A stretch of 64,000 bases of DNA from positions 124,001 through 188,000 of the forward strand of contig NZ_FQVO01000001.1 in NCBI RefSeq assembly GCF_900129385.1. Reading direction: 5' to 3'. This DNA is from Chryseobacterium takakiae (GTDB lineage: Bacteria; Bacteroidota; Bacteroidia; Flavobacteriales; Weeksellaceae). Below the pieces are notes generated by a model that searched no databases, was not told the DNA's origin, and saw only the letters and a program-made list of their open reading frames with translations. How positions within the stretch are numbered: the stretch's first letter is position 1; every line of letters starts with the position of its first letter. Shown piece after piece: positions 44,163 through 54,074 of the stretch. Position numbers and translations under genes: made by a program.

Positions 44163-45284
44163 TCAGACAATCGTGGATTTTCCGAGTTTCACATTTTCAA
44201 AATTATAATAGGACTTTTCAGAATATTTGATGTAATCGGCAATGAAGCTTCCCACTTCGCTTGTTGAATAATACTGATCAGCATTCAGATCTACCGTTAC
44301 ATATTTGTTTTCAATAGCATATTCTACAGACTGTCTTAATTTTTCGGCCGCCTGATCCAATTCAAGATAATCCAGCATCATCGCTGTACTCAGAACAGAC
44401 GCTACAGGATTGGCAATTCCCTTCCCTTTTGCCTGAGGATAAGATCCGTGTATAGGCTCAAACAAAGCATTTTCGTTTCCGATCGATGCGGATGGAAGCA
44501 GACCGATAGAACCGCCGATCACACTGGCTTCATCCGAAATAATATCGCCGAACATGTTTTCTGTTACAATAACATCAAACTGCTTCGGATTTAAAATTAA
44601 CTGCATCGCCGCATTATCCACAAACATAAAATCAAGTTCCACATCTGGATATTCCTGCGCAATTTCTTTACAAACCTTTCTCCATAATCTGGAAGTATCT
44701 AAAACGTTAGCCTTATCAATCAGGGTTAATTTTTTCCTGCGTTTTTGCGCTTCCTGGAAAGCCATGTGAACAATCGGTGCAATTTCATCACGGTTATATT
44801 TACAAATATCATACGCATACCCGGCCTCTTCATCCGTAAATTTTTCACCGAAATAAATTCCGCTAACCAGTTCCCGGAAAATCTGAATGTCAGTTCCTTC
44901 AATAACCTCTCGTTTTAACGGGCTTTTATCGATCAGGGAAGCATATGTTTTTAAAGGACGGATGTTGGCAAAAAGCCCAAGTTCCTTACGGAGTTTTAGG
45001 AGTCCCTGTTCAGGCCGCACTTTTGCGTCAGGATTATTATCAAAAGACGGATCCCCGATGGCTCCGAAAAGCACGGCATCGGACTCTTTACAAATCTGCA
45101 GCGTTTCTTCCGGCAAAGGATTTCCCGTCTTGAAAATCGCTTCCGCGCCCATCAATCCGTAGGTAAATTCAAAGGTATAATTAAAAGCTTCGCCAATTGC
45201 ATTCAGGATTTTCGTGCTTTCGTTCACTACCTCCGGGCCGATTCCGTCTCCAGGAAGAACGGCAATTTTAAAACTTGTTTTCAT
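44163..45284 (-). CDS. leuB: 3-isopropylmalate dehydrogenase
   Basis: NAD-dependent oxidation and decarboxylation of 3-isopropylmalate, third step of leucine synthesis. The 373 residues carry the substrate and cofactor motifs [31 protein letters not shown], the [16 protein letters not shown] stretch and EPIHGSYP. It overlaps the leuD end by 17 bases, so translation is coupled. It is the last gene of the leu operon. Confidence 0.97.
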   Translation of the reverse strand: MKTSFKIAVLPGDGIGPEVVNESTKILNAIGEAFNYTFEFTYGLMGAEAIFKTGNPLPEETLQICKESDAVLFGAIGDPSFDNNPDAKVRPEQGLLKLRKELGLFANIRPLKTYASLIDKSPLKREVIEGTDIQIFRELVSGIYFGEKFTDEEAGYAYDICKYNRDEIAPIVHMAFQEAQKRRKKLTLIDKANVLDTSRLWRKVCKEIAQEYPDVELDFMFVDNAAMQLILNPKQFDVIVTENMFGDIISDEASVIGGSIGLLPSASIGNENALFEPIHGSYPQAKGKGIANPVASVLSTAMMLDYLELDQAAEKLRQSVEYAIENKYVTVDLNADQYYSTSEVGSFIADYIKYSEKSYYNFENVKLGKSTIV

Positions 45285-45873
45285 AAATCTTCTGCGTTTT
45301 TAATTCAAATTCCTGAATAACCTTTTTTCGGCTGATCAGGAAATCAATATCATCATACCCGTTCATCAGGCAGATTTTTTTGTAGGGATCAATTTCAAAA
45401 TACTCGGAAAGGTCCCCAAAGCTTACCGTCTGTTTTTCAACATCTACAAAAATTTCTTTTTCGGGATTTTCAGTAATGTCATTTAAGATTTCTTTTAAAA
45501 ACCTTTCGGAAACTTTTACCGGAAGCAACCCGTTATTTAGAGCATTTCCTTTAAAAATATCAGCGAAAAAGCTGGATATAACAGCCTTAAAACCATAATC
45601 CGTCAAAGCCCACGCCGCGTGCTCCCGACTGCTTCCGCAACCGAAATTATTTCCGGCTACCAATATCTCACCTGAATATTTAGGATTGTTTAATACAAAA
45701 TCCGGGTTGGGTTCGTTTGTATGAACATCATAACGCCAGTCTCTGAAAAGATTCTCCCCAAACCCTTTTTTATCAATACTTTTTAAAAACCGGGCCGGAA
45801 TAATCTGGTCGGTATCTATATTTTCTACAGGCAACGGAATTGCCCGGGATTGTATCATGACTAATTTTTGCAT
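45268..45873 (-). CDS. leuD: 3-isopropylmalate dehydratase, small subunit
   Basis: The small subunit of isopropylmalate isomerase, partner of LeuC. The 201 residues show the swivel-domain motifs [31 protein letters not shown] and [12 protein letters not shown]. It is separated from leuC by 263 bases, which hold a repeat element (see 45917-46042), yet stays in the same transcriptional direction. Confidence 0.97.
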   Translation of the reverse strand: MQKLVMIQSRAIPLPVENIDTDQIIPARFLKSIDKKGFGENLFRDWRYDVHTNEPNPDFVLNNPKYSGEILVAGNNFGCGSSREHAAWALTDYGFKAVISSFFADIFKGNALNNGLLPVKVSERFLKEILNDITENPEKEIFVDVEKQTVSFGDLSEYFEIDPYKKICLMNGYDDIDFLISRKKVIQEFELKTQKIYENKF

Positions 45874-45916
45874 TTTTTCTGAATCAAAATAGTTTTAATT
45901 ATAAATTAATTTTTTC

Positions 45917-46042
45917 AGGAGCTTTTTCCCGCTATCCACTCATACTCCTCGCTCCCATTCTTCCTGCCTTCTCCAATGCTAAATCCTTATACTCAGCATC
46001 TCTCTAACGCTTGCTCCGGGGTAACCGTTTCTATCGGGGCTA
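45917..46042 (-). repeat. GC-richer intergenic element between leuC and leuD
   Basis: On the minus strand it begins TAGCCCCGATAGAAACGG and ends GATAGCGGGAAAAAGCTCCT. Its composition is clearly richer in G and C than the surroundings, and it breaks an otherwise tight operon. From memory, short intergenic elements with AGCCCCGAT at one end and AGCGGGA...AGCTCC at the other are frequent in flavobacterial genomes. That recollection is unverified. Short translatable frames in it match nothing I recognise. Confidence 0.6.
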
Positions 46043-46079
46043 AAAGAGTGAATGGTTAATTTCACTTCGTGAGTCAATT

Positions 46080-46130
46080 GTCAATTTTAAGATTCACCAT
46101 TCACCATTCACTTACCAAGTAAAATTCACT
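46080..46130. repeat. Low-complexity ATTCACC tandem tract
   Basis: Immediately downstream of the leuC stop (minus strand), GATTCACCATTCACCATTCAC and neighbouring CAATTGTCAATTTT form a short imperfect tandem repeat. A similar tract (CAATTCACCATTGACATTCAC) lies at about 42047-42070, so this is probably a scattered simple repeat. Confidence 0.45.
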
Positions 46131-46136
46131 TGACCA

Positions 46137-47519
46137 TCAGTTTTCAAAAGCCGAAATTTTCCCTTCTACGGCAACTTTTGCAGCCGTTAACGGACTTGCA
46201 AGAATCGTTCTTGCACCCTGTCCCTGTCTTCCTTCAAAATTCCTGTTGGAAGTCGAAACGCAATATTCTCCTTCCGGGATTTTATCATCGTTCATCGCCA
46301 GACAGGCCGAACATCCGGGCTGCCTGATCTGAAATCCGGCTTCCGTAAAAATGGTGTCGAGGCCCTCTTCATATATTTGTTTGGCTACCTGCTGAGAACC
46401 CGGAACAATTAAGGCATGAACGTGTTCCGATTTTCTTTTTCCTTTAATGTAATTTGCCGCCGAACGGAAATCTTCAATTCTGGCATTGGTGCAGCTTCCG
46501 ATAAAAACATAATTCACCCTAATATCAGAAAGTGCCTGTCCGGCTGTTAATCCCATGTATTTCAAAGCCTTTTCTTCAGAATCATTTTGCGGATCCGGAA
46601 TGTTCTGGCTGATCGAAATTCCCATTCCCGGATTGGTTCCGTAGGTTACCATCGGATAAATTTCAGAAGCTTCAAACGAAAATTCAGCATCGAAAACAGC
46701 ATCTTCATCGGACTTCAGGGTTTTCCAGTACTCCAGTTTCTCTTCCCATTCCTCTCCTTCCGGAGCAAATTTTCGCCCTTTAACATAGTTGAAAGTAGTC
46801 TCATCCGGAGCAATCATTCCGCCGCGGGCTCCCATTTCGATGCTCATGTTGCAGACGGTCATTCTCCCTTCCATCGACATTTCTTCAAAAACATTTCCGG
46901 CATACTCGCAGAAATAGCCTGTTCCTCCATCGGTCCCGACTTTTGAAATGATGTACAGAATCACATCTTTCGGCTGAACATTCTTATTTAATTGACCGTT
47001 TACGGTAATTCTCATGGATTTAGGCTTATTCAGCAATAAGCACTGGCTCGCAAAAACCTGTGCTACCTGACTGGTCCCGATCCCGAAAGCAATTGATCCG
47101 AAAGCACCATGCGTAGAAGTATGGCTGTCGCCGCAAACGATGCTCATTCCCGGTTGGGTAATTCCCAGCTCCGGAGCAATAATGTGAACAATCCCCTGGT
47201 AAGGATGTCCCAGACCATACAACTCGATATTGTTTTTTCTGCAGTTTTCCGTTAATTGCTGAACCTGGTTTCTGGAAGATTCATCCCGTATCGGCTTGTC
47301 CTGGTCCCATGTCGGAACATTGTGATCGGCAGTCGCCACAATTTGCTTTGGCCTGAAAACTTCCAGGTTCCTGGATTCCAGTTCTGCAAAAGCCTGCGGG
47401 CTTGTTACCTCGTGAATCAGGTGCTTGTCGATGTATATGATTTGAGGTCCGTCGGGAATCGTTTCTACAACGTGAGCATCCCAGACTTTGTCAAAAAGTG
47501 TTTTTTTCTCAATATTCAT
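46137..47519 (-). CDS. leuC: 3-isopropylmalate dehydratase, large subunit
   Basis: The iron-sulfur subunit of isopropylmalate isomerase. The 460 residues have the aconitase-family [4Fe-4S] cysteines in [11 protein letters not shown] and [10 protein letters not shown], plus [25 protein letters not shown]. It lies 26 bases after leuA in the leu operon. Length and motifs are those of bacterial LeuC. Confidence 0.97.
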   Translation of the reverse strand: MNIEKKTLFDKVWDAHVVETIPDGPQIIYIDKHLIHEVTSPQAFAELESRNLEVFRPKQIVATADHNVPTWDQDKPIRDESSRNQVQQLTENCRKNNIELYGLGHPYQGIVHIIAPELGITQPGMSIVCGDSHTSTHGAFGSIAFGIGTSQVAQVFASQCLLLNKPKSMRITVNGQLNKNVQPKDVILYIISKVGTDGGTGYFCEYAGNVFEEMSMEGRMTVCNMSIEMGARGGMIAPDETTFNYVKGRKFAPEGEEWEEKLEYWKTLKSDEDAVFDAEFSFEASEIYPMVTYGTNPGMGISISQNIPDPQNDSEEKALKYMGLTAGQALSDIRVNYVFIGSCTNARIEDFRSAANYIKGKRKSEHVHALIVPGSQQVAKQIYEEGLDTIFTEAGFQIRQPGCSACLAMNDDKIPEGEYCVSTSNRNFEGRQGQGARTILASPLTAAKVAVEGKISAFEN

Positions 47520-47545
47520 TATCTTGTATAATTGAAAACAGTCTG

Positions 47546-48709
47546 CTATCCTATTTTTCTCGTTACTCTTTCGATGATGGCAGTTAAGTCATTATTATCA
47601 ATTTCTTTTTTACGGTCAGCCATTTTGAGGAATTCCTGATATAAAAAATCCAGTTCGTTTTTAGTAACATCAAATCCGATATTCTTGAACCGGTAAGCCA
47701 ATGCCGAACGACCGCTTCTGGCAGTAAGCACAATGGTTGAAGCATTAACACCCACTTCAGCAGGATCAATAATTTCGTAGGTTTCCCTGTTTTTAATGAC
47801 GCCGTCCTGATGAATTCCGGAACTGTGCGCAAAGGCATTTGCACCAACAATAGCTTTGTTAGGCTGCACCGGCATTCCCATCAGATCAGACACCAAAACA
47901 CTCATGTAATTGAGCATTTTGGAATTGACCTCTGTGTATAATTTTAAATTTTTATGTTGTTTCAGAATCATGACAACCTCCTCCAAAGCTGTATTTCCGG
48001 CTCTTTCTCCAAGCCCGTTGATGGTACATTCGATCTGTCTTGCTCCATTGATGACACCGGAAATTGAATTAGCAGTCGCTAATCCCAGATCATTATGACA
48101 GTGACATGACAGCACTGCTTTTTCAATACCTTTTACATTTTCTTTCAGGTATTTTATCTTTTGTCCGTATTCTTCGGGAAGGCAATATCCTGTTGTATCA
48201 GGAATATTAAGAACCGTAGCTCCTGCTTTTATGGCTTCTTCACAGACTTTTGCAAGATAATCATTGTCGGTTCTTCCCGCATCTTCGGCGTAAAACTCTA
48301 CATCTTCCACAAAAGTTTTGGCATACTTTACAGCCTGTACCGCTCTTTCAATAATATCTTCCCTGTTGGAATTGAATTTATATTTAATATGGGAATCCGA
48401 AGTTCCGATTCCTGTGTGAATTCTTGGTCTTTTTGCAAATTTAAGTGCTTCAGCAGCTACATCAATATCTTTCTGATTGGCTCTTGTCAATCCGCAGACT
48501 TTTGCATTCTTCACGAGTTTTGAAATTTCAGAAACCGAATGAAAATCTCCCGGACTGGAAATGGGGAAACCTGCTTCAATAATATCAACCCCAAGTTCAT
48601 CAAGCTTTTCTGCAATTGCCAGTTTCTGCTCCGTATTCAGTTTACAGCCCGGAACCTGCTCTCCGTCCCGCAGTGTGGTGTCAAAAATTTCAACTTTTTC
48701 GGAATTCAT
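47546..48709 (-). CDS. leuA: 2-isopropylmalate synthase, short form
   Basis: It condenses acetyl-CoA with 2-oxoisovalerate, the first committed step to leucine. The 387 residues contain the TIM barrel ([13 protein letters not shown] with the catalytic arginine and metal aspartate, HCHNDLGLA and the NGLGERAGN stretch). The usual C-terminal leucine-binding regulatory domain (about 120 residues in the 500-residue enzymes) is absent. It is the first gene of the leu operon and divergent from the 48858 gene. Confidence 0.93.
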   Translation of the reverse strand: MNSEKVEIFDTTLRDGEQVPGCKLNTEQKLAIAEKLDELGVDIIEAGFPISSPGDFHSVSEISKLVKNAKVCGLTRANQKDIDVAAEALKFAKRPRIHTGIGTSDSHIKYKFNSNREDIIERAVQAVKYAKTFVEDVEFYAEDAGRTDNDYLAKVCEEAIKAGATVLNIPDTTGYCLPEEYGQKIKYLKENVKGIEKAVLSCHCHNDLGLATANSISGVINGARQIECTINGLGERAGNTALEEVVMILKQHKNLKLYTEVNSKMLNYMSVLVSDLMGMPVQPNKAIVGANAFAHSSGIHQDGVIKNRETYEIIDPAEVGVNASTIVLTARSGRSALAYRFKNIGFDVTKNELDFLYQEFLKMADRKKEIDNNDLTAIIERVTRKIG

Positions 48710-48857
48710 AATGAAGTATTTTACTTAATTTTGATTCAAAACTAAAAAGATGAAACGTTTATTCATTTCCTTTTTTTACAAAAATTACAATATTCAAAAT
48801 GTTATAAATTGAATTTAAATTACTGTTTATCAATATTTTAAAAATTAAAAATTTACA

Positions 48858-50402
48858 ATGGCAGAATTGCATAAAGATTTTTTATTTGTCCTTATTAAGT
48901 CGCTTACGACCTCGGAAAAACGGCAATTCAGGTTGTATGTAAATCGCCTCGGGATCAATGTGGACGCAAAGTTCCTGTTGCTTTTTTCTGAAATCGAAAA
49001 GATGAAAGAATATGATGAAAGCATCATTGTTCAGAAGAAAATTTCAACAAAACAGCAGTTATCTAATCTGAAAGCACATCTTTACAAACAGATTCTGGTA
49101 AGTTTACGGATGAATCCGAGTCATCAGAATTACAGGATCCAGCTACGTGAACAGTTGGATTTCGCCAATATTCTGTATCAAAAAGGTTTATATAAACAGG
49201 CTTTGAAAATTTTAGATAAAACAAAACAGACTGCTCTTGAGCTTGATGAAAAGACCATTGCTTCCGAAATTATCGACCTTGAAAAAGTAATTGAATCACA
49301 GTTTATTACAAGAAGTATTGAAGGACGGGCTGAAGAACTGATCAGGCAGTCCACCGAAATCAGCAAACAGAATCATTATGCCACGGAACTTTCTAATTTA
49401 TCTCTGAAATTATACAGTGAAATGCTGACGCACGGTTATGTAAAAACGGATGAAGAGCGTGCTGAAATCATGAAAATATTTAATGCACAGATTCAGAAAA
49501 TAACCTTTGAAAAACTAAATTTCACGGAAAAATTATGGTATTTCAAAGCGCATGTCTGGAAAAACCAGCTTCTCCAGGAATATAAGTACACTCTAAAATA
49601 TGCCTTTCTTTGGGTGGATCTTTTTCATAACAATCCGGAGATGATTATGAGTCATCCCGTATGGTATATCAAAGGAAATACTTATCTTCTGAAAGTTCTT
49701 TTTCTGTACGGAAATATTGATATTCTGGAAGACCGTTTCAGGAAGTTTAACGAAGCAGTCTATTCTTCAAGTTTTGCTCAAAATGAAAACCTGCAGTCGC
49801 TTATTTTTCTGACGCATTATAATACGTTAATGAATATTCACTTTGTGAAAGGCGAATTCTTCTCCGGTACGAAAATAATTCCTGAAATTGAGCTTAAAAT
49901 GGATAGGCTCCGTGATAAAATTGATGAACATCATTTTATGATTTTATATCTTAAAATGGCGGCTATGTTCTTCGGAAGCCGAAAGTTCAAAGAATCGATA
50001 CGATATGCATTGAAAGTTATTGAATCCAAAGGAAATGTACAGGAAGACCTGCTGTTTCATACAAGGATTTTGATTTTAATGGCAAAATATGAATCCGGAA
50101 ATGATGAAGATTATGACGAGTTTATAAAAGCAACGTTGAAGTTTGCAAAAAAAATGAAAAAACCGGATGAATTTCATTTTGAAAGTGTAAACTTCTTTAA
50201 AAATCTGAATAATTTAACGCCTCACAATCAGTTGGAATCTTTTAAAGAATTTGATAAGAAACTCCAGGTTTTTGCCGGTAATGAATATTACAGAAGGTCT
50301 TTATTATACATCGATATTCATGGCTGGGTAAAATCTAAAGTGAGAAATGTTGACGTTATCGAAATTATTAAAGAGAAAGTGAGATATAAAAGAGCTCATT
50401 AA
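48858..50402 (+). CDS. Bacteroidota protein of unknown function with helical TPR-like repeats
   Basis: A 514-residue soluble protein that I do not recognise beyond its Bacteroidota look. The N-terminus (residues 1-60, FVLIKSLTTSEKRQFRLYVNRLG) is a conserved-looking short helical unit. The rest is all-helical with TPR-like pairs (QLDFANILYQKGLYKQALKILDKTKQTA). No signal peptide, membrane segment or catalytic site is apparent. It is divergent from leuA and lies 160 bases before thrS. A role in protein-protein interaction is all that can be said. Confidence 0.8.
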   Translation: MAELHKDFLFVLIKSLTTSEKRQFRLYVNRLGINVDAKFLLLFSEIEKMKEYDESIIVQKKISTKQQLSNLKAHLYKQILVSLRMNPSHQNYRIQLREQLDFANILYQKGLYKQALKILDKTKQTALELDEKTIASEIIDLEKVIESQFITRSIEGRAEELIRQSTEISKQNHYATELSNLSLKLYSEMLTHGYVKTDEERAEIMKIFNAQIQKITFEKLNFTEKLWYFKAHVWKNQLLQEYKYTLKYAFLWVDLFHNNPEMIMSHPVWYIKGNTYLLKVLFLYGNIDILEDRFRKFNEAVYSSSFAQNENLQSLIFLTHYNTLMNIHFVKGEFFSGTKIIPEIELKMDRLRDKIDEHHFMILYLKMAAMFFGSRKFKESIRYALKVIESKGNVQEDLLFHTRILILMAKYESGNDEDYDEFIKATLKFAKKMKKPDEFHFESVNFFKNLNNLTPHNQLESFKEFDKKLQVFAGNEYYRRSLLYIDIHGWVKSKVRNVDVIEIIKEKVRYKRAH

Positions 50403-50530
50403 ATAATTCCAACATATTCATAATTAAAAGGTTGATATTATTTCAATCTTTAAAAACGGTTTTATTTGCTTTTTAGTATTAAATCTTCCGTCAAATAGAT
50501 ACATCTGTAGCATTTTAAATAAAAATTCCG

Positions 50531-50538
50531 TATTTTTG
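50531..50538 (+). promoter_or_regulatory. Candidate -7 box of thrS
   Basis: TATTTTTG fits TAnnTTTG, 24 bases before the thrS start; the -33 region has no clear TTTG. Confidence 0.5.
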
Positions 50539-50562
50539 CATCTTAAAATTTCTTAGTAAACA

Positions 50563-52482
50563 ATGATAAAAATTACACTTCCAGACAGTAGTGTCAAAGA
50601 ATTCGAGGCAGGAGTAACTCCGCTAGATGTGGCAAAATCTATAAGCGAGGGATTGGCTAGAAATACCATTTCCGCAATTGTTAACGACAAACAAGTAGAG
50701 ACGACCACGCCTATCACCACGGATTCTACGGTACAGTTGCTTACCTGGAATGATGATCTTGGAAAGAAAGCGTTCTGGCATTCTTCTGCCCACCTTCTGG
50801 CACAGGCTATCCTTGAGTTTTATCCTAATGCTAAGTTAACCATCGGTCCTGCTATCGAAAGCGGATTCTACTATGATGTAGATTTCGGAGACGAAAGCTT
50901 ATCTGAAAAAGATTTTGAGAAGATTGAGAAAAAAGTATTGGAAAATGCGAAAAAAGGCTCAACGTTCTCTCTATACCCGGTTTCTAAAGAAGAAGCTTTA
51001 AAAGTATATGCAGATAATCCTTATAAGGTAGAACTGATTTCTAATCTTAACGACGGTGAAATTACTTTTGTAACCCACGATGATTTCACAGACTTATGCC
51101 GTGGAGGACATATTCCGAATACCAGTATTGTAAAAGCGGTAAAGATTTTAAATGCAGCCGGAGCTTACTGGAGAGGAAATGAAAAAAATCCTCAGTTAAC
51201 AAGAGTGTACGGTATTTCTTTCCCGAAACAGAAAGAGCTGACTGAATATCTTGAAAGATTGGAAGAAGCAAAAAGAAGAGATCATAGAAAATTAGGTAAG
51301 GAATTAGGAATTTTTGCTTTCTCTGAAAAAGTAGGAGCCGGTTTGCCGCTTTGGCTGCCAAAAGGTACCGCTTTGAGAAGAAAACTGGAGAATTTCCTTT
51401 CTGCCGCTCAGAAAAAAGGAGGATACGAATTCGTAATGTCACCGCATATTGGTGCCAAAGAATTATATGTAACCTCAGGACATTGGGATAAATATGGCGC
51501 AGACAGCTTCCAGCCGATTAAAACCCCGAATGAAGGCGAAGAATTCATGCTGAAGCCGATGAACTGCCCGCATCACTGTGAAATTTATAAAACTTCACAA
51601 TGGAGCTACAGAGATTTACCAAAAAGATATGCAGAATTCGGAACGGTTTACCGATATGAACAATCGGGAGAACTTCACGGATTAACAAGGGTTCGCGGAT
51701 TTACTCAGGATGATGCACACTTATTCTGTACCCCGGATCAGTTGCTGGGAGAATTTGAAGCGGTAATCGATTTGGTATTGTACGTTTTCAGATCTTTGGG
51801 TTTTGAAGATTTTGTGACTCAGGTTTCTTTGAGAGATCCTGATAACAGAGAAAAATATATCGGTTCTGATGAGAACTGGGAAAAAGCGGAAAACGCCATC
51901 ATCACCGCAGCAAAAAACAAAGGTTTAAAAACAGTTGTTGAATACGGTGAAGCTGCATTCTACGGTCCTAAGCTGGATTTCATGGTAAAAGATGCCTTAG
52001 GAAGAAAATGGCAGCTTGGAACTATTCAGGTGGATTATAACTTGCCGGAACGATTTGATCTTCATTACATCGGAAACGATAATGAAAAGCACAGACCGGT
52101 AATGATCCACAGAGCACCGTTTGGTTCTATGGAGCGTTTTATTGCGATTTTGCTTGAAAATACAGCCGGTGACTTCCCTCTTTGGCTGAGCCCGGATCAG
52201 TTTATTATTCTTCCGATCAGTGAAAAATATGCAGATTATGCTAAAAAAGTTTCAGAATTTTTGGAAAATCACGATATTAGCGGTCAGATTGATAACAGAA
52301 ACGAAAAGACAGGAAAGAAAATCCGTGATGCAGAATTAAATAAAATCCCATTCATGCTGGTTATAGGCGAAAATGAAGAGAAGGATGGCACAATTTCTGT
52401 ACGTAGACGGGGTGAAGGAGATTTGGGAGCAATGAACTTAGAAGACTTCGTTTCTTACTTCAAAAAAGAATCTGCGATCTAA
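50563..52482 (+). CDS. thrS: Threonyl-tRNA synthetase
   Basis: A class II synthetase that charges tRNA-Thr. The 639 residues have the TGS domain (1-61), the editing domain with [10 protein letters not shown] near residue 74-83 and the catalytic core with [30 protein letters not shown] and [11 protein letters not shown], followed by the anticodon-binding domain. The gene is followed by infC 92 bases later, the standard bacterial order. Confidence 0.98.
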   Translation: MIKITLPDSSVKEFEAGVTPLDVAKSISEGLARNTISAIVNDKQVETTTPITTDSTVQLLTWNDDLGKKAFWHSSAHLLAQAILEFYPNAKLTIGPAIESGFYYDVDFGDESLSEKDFEKIEKKVLENAKKGSTFSLYPVSKEEALKVYADNPYKVELISNLNDGEITFVTHDDFTDLCRGGHIPNTSIVKAVKILNAAGAYWRGNEKNPQLTRVYGISFPKQKELTEYLERLEEAKRRDHRKLGKELGIFAFSEKVGAGLPLWLPKGTALRRKLENFLSAAQKKGGYEFVMSPHIGAKELYVTSGHWDKYGADSFQPIKTPNEGEEFMLKPMNCPHHCEIYKTSQWSYRDLPKRYAEFGTVYRYEQSGELHGLTRVRGFTQDDAHLFCTPDQLLGEFEAVIDLVLYVFRSLGFEDFVTQVSLRDPDNREKYIGSDENWEKAENAIITAAKNKGLKTVVEYGEAAFYGPKLDFMVKDALGRKWQLGTIQVDYNLPERFDLHYIGNDNEKHRPVMIHRAPFGSMERFIAILLENTAGDFPLWLSPDQFIILPISEKYADYAKKVSEFLENHDISGQIDNRNEKTGKKIRDAELNKIPFMLVIGENEEKDGTISVRRRGEGDLGAMNLEDFVSYFKKESAI

Positions 52483-52574
52483 AATCAAAGATTCTGAATT
52501 CAGAATTAAAAATATGTTATCATTGAGTTCTGAATAACAATTAAATTAGAGTTAACCAATAAAATTATAATACA

Positions 52575-53135
52575 ATAGCACAAAGATTTAACAACAGGGG
52601 CCCACAGAGACGTCCGGTACAGGAGGACGCTCACTTGATCAACGATAAAATTCGTGTGAGAGAGCTTCGTTTAGTGGGCGATAACGTAGAGCCGGGAGTA
52701 TATCCTACAGAAAAAGCAAGGCAGATTGCTCAAGAGCAGGAACTTGATCTTGTAGTGATTTCTGATAAGGCTGAACCGTTTATTGCTAGAGTTTTGGACT
52801 ATAAAAAGTTCTTATACGAGCAAAAGAAAAAACAGAAGGAACTTAAAGCCAAGCAGGTAAAAGTAGTAGTAAAAGAAATTCGTTTCGGACCTCAAACCGA
52901 CGAACATGACTATGAATTTAAGAAGAAGCATGCTGAAAAATTCCTCGAAGAAGGTTCAAAGTTAAAAACCTACGTTTTTTTTAAAGGACGTTCGATTATC
53001 TTTAAAGACCAGGGAGAAATTCTTCTTTTAAAGCTTGCCCAGGAACTGGAGCACGTAGGAAAAGTAGATCAGCTTCCTAAGCTTGAAGGAAAAAGAATGA
53101 TAATGATGATGAGTCCTAAAAAACCGGCTAAATAA
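52575..53135 (+). CDS. infC: Translation initiation factor IF-3 with a probable non-AUG start
   Basis: IF-3 binds the 30S subunit and controls start codon selection. The shortest reading with an ordinary alternative start is TTG at 52635 (166 residues), but it cuts off a clearly coding N-terminus. The frame upstream reads [19 protein letters not shown] before [17 protein letters not shown], which is typical of IF-3 in this phylum. No ATG, GTG or TTG is available there. The best start is ATA at 52575, giving 186 residues. Non-AUG starts (AUU) are known in infC of other bacteria and serve autoregulation. The C-terminal domain [22 protein letters not shown] is complete. Confidence 0.9.
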   Translation: MAQRFNNRGPQRRPVQEDAHLINDKIRVRELRLVGDNVEPGVYPTEKARQIAQEQELDLVVISDKAEPFIARVLDYKKFLYEQKKKQKELKAKQVKVVVKEIRFGPQTDEHDYEFKKKHAEKFLEEGSKLKTYVFFKGRSIIFKDQGEILLLKLAQELEHVGKVDQLPKLEGKRMIMMMSPKKPAK

Positions 53136-53170
53136 TTATAGGTGGCGGTAGTTCCGTTAATTTAAAATAC

Positions 53171-53198
53171 AAAGCTTCAATTTATTGGAGCTTTTTTT
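53171..53198 (+). terminator. Terminator after infC
   Basis: AAAGCTTCAA and TTGGAGCTTT form a 10-bp stem with one mismatch, then a T run. It separates infC from rpmI transcription. Confidence 0.85.
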
Positions 53199-53340
53199 TA
53201 TTTAATCACCTGATTTAAAAATATTATAAATCACAAAGTTGAGATTATCCTAAGTTTAATTTTATATTAAAAATACTTTAAATAAAGGGTTTCCCGGACA
53301 TATATTATATCTTGAATATGGGATATATCATAAATATTTA

Positions 53341-53348
53341 TATATTTG
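53341..53348 (+). promoter_or_regulatory. Candidate -7 box of the lectin gene
   Basis: TATATTTG fits TAnnTTTG, 20 bases before the start codon. The region upstream is unusually AT-rich with TATATAT runs. Confidence 0.5.
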
Positions 53349-53368
53349 CAATGTCAAATAAATAAAAT

Positions 53369-53932
53369 ATGAAAATTAAACTTTTAACAGGATTTGCAAC
53401 AGCACTGTTATTAACTTCTTGTGCTCAGGATGAAACATTTGAAAACGCAACCCTGAAAAACAGTGAATTAAAAACTTCAGAAATTGCAGCCCGCGGAATT
53501 TCCTCAACAGTAACTTTCGTTAAAGAAACAACGAACCATCCACAAAGACTGGATCCGGGCCAATCAATCAGCTTATCGTATAACATCTACACCTACAGAT
53601 TGGAAATGCAAGGAGATAGTAATCTTGTACTATATCAGGATAGACCGGGCTTTACGCGTGCTATCTGGAGTACAAACACGCATCGAGATAGTGGAACACC
53701 GTGGCTTATCGCACAAAATGACGGAAACCTTGTTATATATAATAATGGTAATCCGCTGTGGCATACAAATAGTTCGGTAAGCGGCAATGTATCTAACCCT
53801 CACATAAAGATGCAATTATATACCAGAAGTGGTGGTTCTATACCTGCGGGAATTAGAATCAAGCTAGTATTAGGTGGAAATAATGTAGAAAGAAAAACCT
53901 TTGCCGAAGTCGATCTTAGTGATTTTTACTAA
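53369..53932 (+). CDS. Lipoprotein with a bulb-type (monocot mannose-binding) lectin domain
   Basis: A 187-residue predicted surface lipoprotein: signal peptide with lipobox at C18 (TSC), then a B-lectin domain (about 50-170). Two intact mannose-binding motifs of the QxDxNxVxY type lie at residues 81-89 (QGDSNLVLY) and 116-124 (QNDGNLVIY). Such domains bind mannose-rich glycans; bacterial examples include lectin-like bacteriocins, but those carry tandem domains and are longer. It has its own promoter and terminator. It separates infC from the ribosomal protein genes. Confidence 0.88.
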   Translation: MKIKLLTGFATALLLTSCAQDETFENATLKNSELKTSEIAARGISSTVTFVKETTNHPQRLDPGQSISLSYNIYTYRLEMQGDSNLVLYQDRPGFTRAIWSTNTHRDSGTPWLIAQNDGNLVIYNNGNPLWHTNSSVSGNVSNPHIKMQLYTRSGGSIPAGIRIKLVLGGNNVERKTFAEVDLSDFY

Positions 53933-53967
53933 AAGAATTAAACGCTTACATGCTATATTTTAAATTT

Positions 53968-53996
53968 AAACCGCCCTTCCACCAGGCGGTTTTTAT
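53968..53996 (+). terminator. Terminator after the lectin gene
   Basis: AAACCGCC and GGCGGTTT form an 8-bp GC-rich stem followed by T4. Confidence 0.85.
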
Positions 53997-54074
53997 TATT
54001 AAATCTTAATATCTCTTGCTCTAATAATTTTTTGTTATTTTGCAATTATTATTAAATTTTTTTAATTCAAATAC

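Noticed and set aside
46080..46130. A possible CRISPR-like array made of ATTCACC repeats
   Set aside because: The units are 7-9 bases with no spacers; it is a simple tandem tract.
53369..53932. The B-lectin protein as a lectin-like bacteriocin
   Set aside because: Known lectin-like bacteriocins carry tandem lectin domains and no lipoprotein signal; this protein has one domain and a lipobox, so a surface lectin is more likely.
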